A DNA stretch of 7,590 nt from Leptospiraceae bacterium. GTDB lineage: Bacteria > Spirochaetota > Leptospiria > Turneriellales > Turneriellaceae. How positions within the stretch are numbered: the first letter of the stretch is position 1; each line of letters begins with the position of its first letter. A program made the translations under genes and the position numbers. The notes beneath the pieces were generated by a model. The model was given only the letters and a program-made list of their open reading frames with translations. It ran no database searches and was not told where the DNA came from. Below, piece after piece: positions 1 to 4,602 of the stretch. The stretch lies in assembly GCA_016788945.1 (NCBI GenBank), contig JAEUSA010000227.1:1-7590 (forward strand), given 5' to 3'.

Positions 1-619
1 TGTAGAAGATGAATCCGTTTTGCACGCGATATTCTGTCATCATTTCGAGCGTGGGCAATGAATCGGTGAGCGCTGCGTCGCGCATCTGCATATCGGCCGT
101 GTGATCCCAGCCGAGAGAAAAATATTCTGCCATACCTTCGACGAACCACAGCGGTGGCTGGCTACCCGATGCAATGGAGAATGTACTGCCCATGGTCGAG
201 CCGAGCAGAATATCGTATTGGAATGCGTGCACAAGTTCATGCACCACCACATGCCTGAACTCGTCATTCGAGCCGAGATACGGCACCACCACGCGGCGTT
301 TAATGCGTTCGGTAAAGCCGCCGGTACCCTCGTCTATCGCGAAAGGAATAATATTCGTCGACTGAAAATGGCCATGGGATGGATAAACAAAGATGGGTGT
401 GACTATCGAAAGGCGATGACCAAGCCGGCGGCTGAGGTGAATATTCGCCTCTTCTGCGTACTGCAGCGTCTTTTGTGCGAGGTGATTATAACCTTTCGGG
501 AAGTAGATATCGAAGTGCTCGCTTTTTAACAGCTGCCAGTCAATTTCTTCCCAGTTGACCTTTTGCGCGGCCGAAAGCGGCAAACACCAGAACAGCAGCA
601 ATGACAGGTACTTTTTCAA
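1..619 (-). CDS. Secreted peptidase-MA-like zinc metallopeptidase, N-terminal part (cut by left window edge)
   Basis: The first 206 residues of a minus-strand gene are in the window. Residues 1-18 form a signal peptide (Lys-Lys, then a Leu-rich core ending in a Ser-Ala-Ala cleavage site), so the protein is exported. The mature part begins with a domain typical of the gluzincin peptidase MA family. A GGFTE motif lies at 100-104 and a strand pair leads into the zinc motif HELVH at 127-131. A second helix, WFVEGMAEYF, lies at 158-167, where Glu161 is the expected third zinc ligand. In family members with this layout the domain is usually followed by a TolB/PD40-type beta-propeller, which would lie left of the window; this part is inferred. 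The start is TTG at 617-619. It is the only plausible start after an in-frame TAG at 647-649, and it places Lys-Lys at the N-terminus, but no Shine-Dalgarno is visible. The gene lies 66 bases downstream of creD on the same strand, so cotranscription is possible. The substrate is unknown. Confidence 0.85.
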   Translation of the reverse strand, partial: MKKYLSLLLFWCLPLSAAQKVNWEEIDWQLLKSEHFDIYFPKGYNHLAQKTLQYAEEANIHLSRRLGHRLSIVTPIFVYPSHGHFQSTNIIPFAIDEGTGGFTERIKRRVVVPYLGSNDEFRHVVVHELVHAFQYDILLGSTMGSTFSIASGSQPPLWFVEGMAEYFSLGWDHTADMQMRDAALTDSLPTLEMMTEYRVQNGFIFY

Positions 620-620
620 G

Positions 621-653
621 GGCGTAGCCGCGGATCTTATCCGAAGCTACGCC
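621..653 (-). other. Stem-loop between creD and the metallopeptidase gene
   Basis: GGCGTAGC at 621-628 pairs perfectly with GCTACGCC at 646-653. Inside a 2x2 internal mismatch, CGGAT at 631-635 pairs with ATCCG at 639-643, leaving a 3-base loop. The total is 13 base pairs. On the minus strand no T-run follows, so it is not a canonical Rho-independent terminator for creD. On the plus strand TGTTTTA follows, but no plus-strand gene leads into it. In the minus-strand transcript the stem ends one base before the TTG start of the metallopeptidase, so it could affect translation, mRNA processing or read-through. The structure is seen directly; the function is inferred. Confidence 0.6.
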
Positions 654-685
654 TGTTTTATGAGAGTTGTGCGGCAAGTATTTTC

Positions 686-1924
686 TTATGCTGCGCCCAA
701 CCGGTACCAATCGAGCCGGCGCGTAAGGTACATCGTCGCGGCCAGAGCGAGAAACAGCGTTGTAGCGCCGGCGATGAGCGCAAACTCCTCAAGCTGCAAG
801 ATGACATAGAGCAGGCCGTAAAGAAACGCTAACACGCCTGCAAAAGAAACGGTGTGCGTTCGGCTGAGCAGAAAACTGCCGCTGTAGCGTGCCAGCAGCA
901 CGACCGTGGCCGCCGACGCGACAGCATAAGCGATAGTGAACCCGGTATATTCCGCCAGCGCGAGCAGCAGCAGATAGAAAATAACCAGCGCCAGCCCCGC
1001 GAGAAAATACTGCATCGGGTGTATTTCAGCACTGCTAATCGCTTCAAACAGAATCAACGTCATGAACGTCAGTGCAATGAACAGTATAGCATATTTCACC
1101 GAGCGTTCGGTAGATAGATAAATGTCCACAGGCTGATAAAAATTCACCCCAAATGCCTGCGCGGGGGCCGCAGCGACTACCGGCTTTTCCGTTTCGCTAA
1201 CCGAACGCCGCTCAACGGCGGTAGCAGGCGTCGTTGTGCCCACAGGCAGTTGATTATATTTTTCGGCAACCGGTTCGAAACGCGGTACGTGTATTTTCCA
1301 ATCGGCATTGAATCCATTTTTGTGAATTTCGTATTTGGCAGGTAAAAAATCGCCGAAAAAGCCCGGGTCGCTCCAGTCAGATTGCAGACGAACTTCACTC
1401 GCGGCGGCGGCCGGAATAAATGACAGACTCTGCACGCCTTCACACAACAAAGTAATCTGCAGTTTTTCGCCGCGAGCACCGGCAGTGAGCGCACGGTACA
1501 CATAGGTACCCGTTTCGAAGCTTTCGCTGAATGCTACCGCACGATTGCCCAAGGCTGCTTTTTCGACGTTCAGTCGCGAGCGCGAACGCAGAATAATCCG
1601 CCGCGCGGCCCCTTTGATCTCACCGCTCAGTGTCAATTTGGCCGAATAAAAAGGCACGCGAAAAATCCCTTTGCGGCGCGTGCTTGTCTTAATATCGCCA
1701 TCAATTGTCAGCGCGGCAATGTCGATCGCCCCGCGGTCGTCATAGGCCAACGGCCCCTGCAACAAATGCGGTTGCCCCCAAATGCGCGTCATTTCGCGCA
1801 GTACACCCTCACGCCGTTCAGCGCGCTCGCGGATCAGCGGCAGAATCATCGTCGCCACCACCGTCAGAATAATCGTGATCAGACTCACCCATAGAATCTG
1901 TGAACTCAGTTTACTTCTTCGCAT
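686..1924 (-). CDS. creD: CreD family inner-membrane protein
   Basis: This encodes 412 residues of the CreD family (E. coli CreD is about 450), an inner-membrane protein of unclear biochemical role. In E. coli and Pseudomonas it is the most strongly CreB-activated gene and is linked to envelope stress and colicin E2 tolerance. Visible features are one N-terminal membrane segment (about residues 10-31) and the family-like run WGQPHLLQGPLAYD (49-62). A large periplasmic beta-rich region follows, then GVNFYQPVDIY (259-269). Five C-terminal membrane segments lie at about 276-297, 304-324, 329-347, 360-378 and 380-400. The conserved HPMQYFLAGLALVIFYLLLL (302-321) and DWY near the C-terminus fit the family. 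A Thr/Ala/Pro/Val/Glu-rich stretch at about 229-257 looks like a flexible periplasmic linker. The start is ATG, with a good ribosome-binding site eight bases upstream. The gene is divergent from creBC, with a CreB tag in the shared intergenic region. Confidence 0.93.
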   Translation of the reverse strand: MRRSKLSSQILWVSLITIILTVVATMILPLIRERAERREGVLREMTRIWGQPHLLQGPLAYDDRGAIDIAALTIDGDIKTSTRRKGIFRVPFYSAKLTLSGEIKGAARRIILRSRSRLNVEKAALGNRAVAFSESFETGTYVYRALTAGARGEKLQITLLCEGVQSLSFIPAAAASEVRLQSDWSDPGFFGDFLPAKYEIHKNGFNADWKIHVPRFEPVAEKYNQLPVGTTTPATAVERRSVSETEKPVVAAAPAQAFGVNFYQPVDIYLSTERSVKYAILFIALTFMTLILFEAISSAEIHPMQYFLAGLALVIFYLLLLALAEYTGFTIAYAVASAATVVLLARYSGSFLLSRTHTVSFAGVLAFLYGLLYVILQLEEFALIAGATTLFLALAATMYLTRRLDWYRLGAA

Positions 1925-1928
1925 TGTT

Positions 1929-1937
1929 ATCTCCTTT
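1929..1937 (-). promoter_or_regulatory. Ribosome-binding site of creD
   Basis: On the minus strand the sequence reads AAAGGAGAT, followed four bases later by the ATG at 1924-1922. This is a near-consensus Shine-Dalgarno and fixes the creD start. Confidence 0.8.
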
Positions 1938-1957
1938 CCCTATTGGGTTGTGGGCAG

Positions 1958-1987
1958 ATTAACCCTATGACATGTGCAGCGTATGAA
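1958..1987 (-). promoter_or_regulatory. Candidate creD promoter
   Basis: On the minus strand, TTCATA (1987-1982, 4/6 to the -35 consensus) is separated by 18 bases from GTTAAT (1963-1958, 4/6 to the -10 consensus). This would start the transcript near 1951, leaving a short leader that contains the ribosome-binding site. The -35 overlaps the third, degenerate copy of the CreB repeat, as expected for an OmpR/PhoB-type activated promoter with a poor -35. The match is weak and drawn by eye. On the plus strand, TTGGGT (1943-1948), a 17-base spacer and TATGAC (1966-1971) is a comparably weak candidate for creBC. Confidence 0.35.
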
Positions 1988-2009
1988 GGTTATGTGAATT
2001 TTGTGTGAA
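1983..2009 (-). promoter_or_regulatory. CreB-binding tag (cre tag), three 11-bp-spaced repeats
   Basis: On the minus strand, TTCAC (2009-2005), six bases, TTCAC (1998-1994), six bases and TTCAT (1987-1983) lie in direct repeat with an 11-bp period. The first two copies match exactly the cre/Blr tag TTCAC-N6-TTCAC known for CreB in E. coli and BlrA in Aeromonas. The tag points toward creD, begins about 85 bases upstream of its ATG, and sits on one DNA face as expected for a PhoB-type dimer. The third copy differs at one base and overlaps the candidate -35. The repeat is directly visible; binding by the adjacent CreB is inferred from the family. Confidence 0.8.
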
Positions 2010-2072
2010 AATCAGAGGTGGGCGGCGGATTTTCCCATTGCTGGCCGGGCGTCGTTTGGCGGACTGGCCCGA

Positions 2073-2759
2073 ATGCAGCCGCGCAGAATTCTGCTCGTTG
2101 AAGATGAGAGGCCGATCGCAGAAAACATCATTTTCGCGCTCGAACAGGAGCGCTTTGCCGTCCACTGGGTATCGACCGGCGGCGAGGCCATTCAACTGCT
2201 CGAGTCGGCCCTGCCCGATTTTCTGATTCTCGACATCAACCTGCCCGACATGACGGGTTTCGACGTCTGCCGCGCCTTGCGCAAGAAGGCAGAAACACCG
2301 GTGCTGTTTCTCAGCGCACGGCAAGAAGAAATCGACCGCATCGTCGCGCTCGAGATCGGCGGCGACGACTACCTGATGAAACCCTTCAGCCTACGCGAGT
2401 TATCGGCGCGGGTTAAGGCGATTTTGCGGCGCAGCGACGCACGCACGACTGAGTCACCGGCGCCGGTTACGCCACTTGTTATCGATGACAAACGCAGCCG
2501 GGCCGAATATTTTGGTGAGAAGCTCGAACTCTCTAAATACGAATATTTCATTCTGTGCACACTGGCCAAACGCCCCGGCTGGGTATTCAGCCGTGACCAG
2601 CTGATCGATCATGCGATGGGGCAAATGAGTGCGCCCTTTGATCGCACGATCGATGCGCACATCAAAAGCATTCGCGCAAAACTGCGCAAGATTAAACCTG
2701 AAATCGAAGCGATCGAAACACACCGCGGCTTCGGATATTCGCTGAGGGAATACTGGTGA
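2073..2759 (+). CDS. creB: Two-component response regulator CreB (OmpR/PhoB family)
   Basis: This encodes 228 residues, essentially the length of E. coli CreB (229). Residues 1-118 are a receiver domain with the acidic pocket Glu10-Asp11, phospho-acceptor Asp54 (in LILDINLPDM), Ser81 at the conserved Thr/Ser position and Lys103 (in LMKPFS). After a linker, about residues 130-228 form a winged-helix DNA-binding domain. Typical family blocks are LSKYEYFIL, the recognition-helix region FDRTIDAHIKSIRAKL and the terminal THRGFGYSL. The ATG at 2073 is preferred because the receiver starts immediately after it and the length matches. An in-frame TTG at 2001 would add 24 non-homologous residues and lies inside the CreB tag. 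The ribosome-binding site is weak (GGCGGA about nine bases upstream). The gene overlaps creC by four bases and is divergent from creD, its predicted main target. Confidence 0.93.
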   Translation: MQPRRILLVEDERPIAENIIFALEQERFAVHWVSTGGEAIQLLESALPDFLILDINLPDMTGFDVCRALRKKAETPVLFLSARQEEIDRIVALEIGGDDYLMKPFSLRELSARVKAILRRSDARTTESPAPVTPLVIDDKRSRAEYFGEKLELSKYEYFILCTLAKRPGWVFSRDQLIDHAMGQMSAPFDRTIDAHIKSIRAKLRKIKPEIEAIETHRGFGYSLREYW

Positions 2760-4207
2760 AGATCCGCACCCGTTTGCTGCTTTCGTTGTTTATTACCGCC
2801 GCGCTCGCGTTTTGGCTCGTCGGCCGCGAACTGCGCGACGATGTCAAATTCCGCTACTTCCAGATTCTTGAAGACGGGCTCAATGAAACTGCTGCACTTC
2901 TGGCGACGCACGTCGAACAGAGTTCGCGGGGCAAAGCAACCCTCTCGACGGCGCTGCTCAGGGATATCGTCGCTGCGACGCTCTCGCGCCGCGTCGAGGC
3001 AGAGATTTTCGGCATACGCAAGAGCGCGGTGAGCCTCAGGGTTTACGTCACCGATGCGCGTGGCATCGTCATCTACGACTCTGCGGGTATCGCCGAAGGC
3101 AAAGACTACAGCAAGTGGAACGATGTTTACCGCACGCTGCACGGCGGCTACGGTGCCCGCTCAAGCCGTGACGACGAGCGTTTTCCCGGCGTCAGTATTA
3201 AGTATATCGCAGCACCGATTCGCCTGAACGGTAAAATTGCCGGGGTCATCACCGCGGCAAAGCCGGCGATCACTCTCGAACAAGTCATCGCGGCAACGAA
3301 GGACAAGATCGCCATAACCCTGTTTATGTTCTTCGCGGCATTTTTGCTGATCGGTATCGCGGTAACTTACCTCATTACACGACCGCTCGATCTGCTGATT
3401 GCGTATGTAAAGAATCTGCGCAGCGGGGCAAAGCCGACACTACCTAAACTCGGGAACAGCGAAATCGGCACGCTGGGCAGCGAATTTGAACTGATGCGCG
3501 CAGAACTCGATGGCCGCGAATACATTGAAAGTTTTGTGCAAATGCTGACGCATGAATTCAAGACTCCCGTCGCGGGCATTTTGGGCGCCACGGAAATTCT
3601 GGAGCAGCCGTTGAGCGATACCGACCGCAAGAAGTTTGTCGGCAATATTTCGCGCGAGGCAGAGCGTATACAGGCAATTACCGAAAACCTGCTGCAGATC
3701 GCGACCCTGGAGAATGTACGGGTTTTGCCCAAGCCCGAACTCATCGATATGGCAGAGCTTCTCGGCCAATTGGTCGAAGACTTTGCAGCGCAGTGCGCGC
3801 AGAAGAACATACGCCTTGCACTCACCAGCGCACCGGGTTTGCGCCTCACCGGAAATTATTTTCTTCTTTATAGAGCGCTGGCTAACCTGATTCAAAATGC
3901 ACTTGATTTCAGCCCTGCCGGCAGTGAAGTTGAGCTCAGAGCGCAAATGCAAGATCACCATTGTGTGATGGAGATCAACGACCACGGCACCGGCATACCC
4001 GCTTACGCTGCGGACAAAGTATTCGACAAATTCTATTCGCTCGAACGGCCCGACACGCGACGCAAAGGTACGGGGCTTGGCCTCGCCTTTGTGAAACTCG
4101 TCGCCGAACTGCACGGCGGTTCGGTTTCGCTCGCCAACCGCGCTGATGGCACCGGGGCAGTGGCGACGATGCAGATTATACTTGCCAAAGCACACCCGCC
4201 ACATTAG
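2756..4207 (+). CDS. creC: Membrane sensor histidine kinase CreC
   Basis: This encodes 483 residues (E. coli CreC is 474). Membrane segment 1 is at about 5-23, and the extracytoplasmic sensor region at about 24-183 contains a PAS/Cache-like stretch (SLRVYVTDARGIVIYDS). Membrane segment 2 is at about 185-207 and a HAMP linker at 206-258. The HisKA dimerisation/phospho-acceptor helix follows, with His266 in LTHEFKTPVAG. The ATPase domain has an N-box with Asn381 in NLIQNALDFSP, a G1 box DHGTG at 409-413 and a G2 box KGTGLGL at 437-443. All catalytic motifs are intact. It is expected to autophosphorylate and pass phosphate to Asp54 of CreB. The start is GTG at 2756, in a GTGA overlap with the creB stop, with GAGGGA six bases upstream, so the two are translationally coupled. 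The ligand is not evident; in Pseudomonas the system responds to PBP4 inhibition. The stop is immediately followed by a truncated Uma2 fragment. Confidence 0.93.
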   Translation: MKIRTRLLLSLFITAALAFWLVGRELRDDVKFRYFQILEDGLNETAALLATHVEQSSRGKATLSTALLRDIVAATLSRRVEAEIFGIRKSAVSLRVYVTDARGIVIYDSAGIAEGKDYSKWNDVYRTLHGGYGARSSRDDERFPGVSIKYIAAPIRLNGKIAGVITAAKPAITLEQVIAATKDKIAITLFMFFAAFLLIGIAVTYLITRPLDLLIAYVKNLRSGAKPTLPKLGNSEIGTLGSEFELMRAELDGREYIESFVQMLTHEFKTPVAGILGATEILEQPLSDTDRKKFVGNISREAERIQAITENLLQIATLENVRVLPKPELIDMAELLGQLVEDFAAQCAQKNIRLALTSAPGLRLTGNYFLLYRALANLIQNALDFSPAGSEVELRAQMQDHHCVMEINDHGTGIPAYAADKVFDKFYSLERPDTRRKGTGLGLAFVKLVAELHGGSVSLANRADGTGAVATMQIILAKAHPPH

Positions 4208-4544
4208 CGAAAATCCATTGGCGCTCGCCGATTCCGCCCCCGAACCCGACATCGCGATCGTAGAAAAGGTCAAATCTCTCATGGCACCCCGGTTCACCTC
4301 CGCGCACCTCGTGATCGAAATATCCGTAACAACCAAGGCATACGACGCGGCAAAGGCCGACATCTATGCAGAAGCGGAGATCCCGGTTTATTGGCAGATT
4401 CTGCCGCTCGAAAAGCTGACTATTGTAATGAGTCGGCCAATCGCTGGCAAGTATACGCTTACGGAAAACGTGCCATTCGAACCGATTTTGCAAGCAAACC
4501 TGATAGATCAGGAACTGAACATCCGGTCGGCGGATATACCGTAA
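4206..4544 (+). pseudogene. Uma2 family (DUF820) endonuclease remnant lacking its N-terminus
   Basis: This frame holds about 112 residues that align by eye with the core and C-terminal half of Uma2 proteins, a PD-(D/E)XK nuclease-like family of poorly defined function. Recognisable blocks are ENPLALADS, PEPDIAIVE (Asp at 4248-4250), LVIEIS (Glu at 4317-4319), Lys at 4353-4355 within AAKADIYAEAEIPVYWQI, and a C-terminal LTENVPFEPILQANL strand region. The N-terminal 70-80 residues typical of the family (full length about 190) are missing. The frame stays open upstream only because it overlaps the creC 3' end, whose sequence there is ordinary CreC C-terminus. There is no start or ribosome-binding site at the homology boundary. 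An internal ATG at 4281 with AAAGGT ten bases upstream could give an 87-residue product without the first core block. It is probably a non-functional remnant of a deletion that joined an Uma2 gene to the end of creC. Confidence 0.75.
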
Positions 4545-4571
4545 GGCAAAACATTTTTTTGGCACCTTTAC

Positions 4572-4585
4572 TGACACAAATGTCA
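4572..4585. promoter_or_regulatory. Dyad TGACA-N4-TGTCA upstream of the GH18 lipoprotein gene
   Basis: TGACA (4572-4576) and TGTCA (4581-4585) form a perfect inverted repeat around CAAA, ending eight bases before the GGAG of the next gene. Its size and position suit an operator for a dimeric repressor. It is too short to be a terminator and no T-run fits. A 5-bp half-site can occur by chance, so this is a candidate only. Confidence 0.3.
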
Positions 4586-4593
4586 TTATATAT

Positions 4594-4597
4594 GGAG
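4594..4597 (+). promoter_or_regulatory. Ribosome-binding site of the GH18 lipoprotein gene
   Basis: GGAG lies five bases before the ATG at 4603 in an AT-rich leader (ATTATATATGGAGTAACT). It supports this start, which also gives a proper lipoprotein signal peptide. Confidence 0.75.
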
Positions 4598-4602
4598 TAA
4601 CT

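Noticed and set aside
101..529. Plus-strand open frame of 142 codons at the left end
   Set aside because: It is antisense to the metallopeptidase frame, which has a signal peptide, HELVH and a family-like sequence. The plus-strand translation resembles no family I know and has no ribosome-binding site.
621..660. Rho-independent terminator
   Set aside because: The hairpin is strong, but on the minus strand, where transcription is expected, it is not followed by T residues. The short T-run is on the plus strand, where no gene precedes it.
2001..2072. N-terminal extension of CreB from a TTG at 2001
   Set aside because: It would add 24 residues absent from the family, overlap the CreB tag and make the protein longer than known CreB. 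The ATG at 2073 gives the expected length.
2609..3142. Minus-strand open frame of 177 codons
   Set aside because: It is antisense to the creB-creC junction and has no recognisable domain.
4146..4205. Upstream extension of the Uma2 frame into creC
   Set aside because: It encodes no Uma2-like sequence and only stays open by overlap. The creC frame here ends like a normal histidine kinase.
3440..4363. Minus-strand open frame of 307 codons
   Set aside because: It lies antisense to creC, whose catalytic motifs are all intact. The long frame follows from codon bias in GC-rich sequence.
4559..4592. Sigma-70 promoter for the GH18 gene using TTGGCA and TATATA
   Set aside because: The spacer would be 22 bases, and the transcript would start at or after the ribosome-binding site. 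Closer -35-like words give spacers of 10 or 14 bases.
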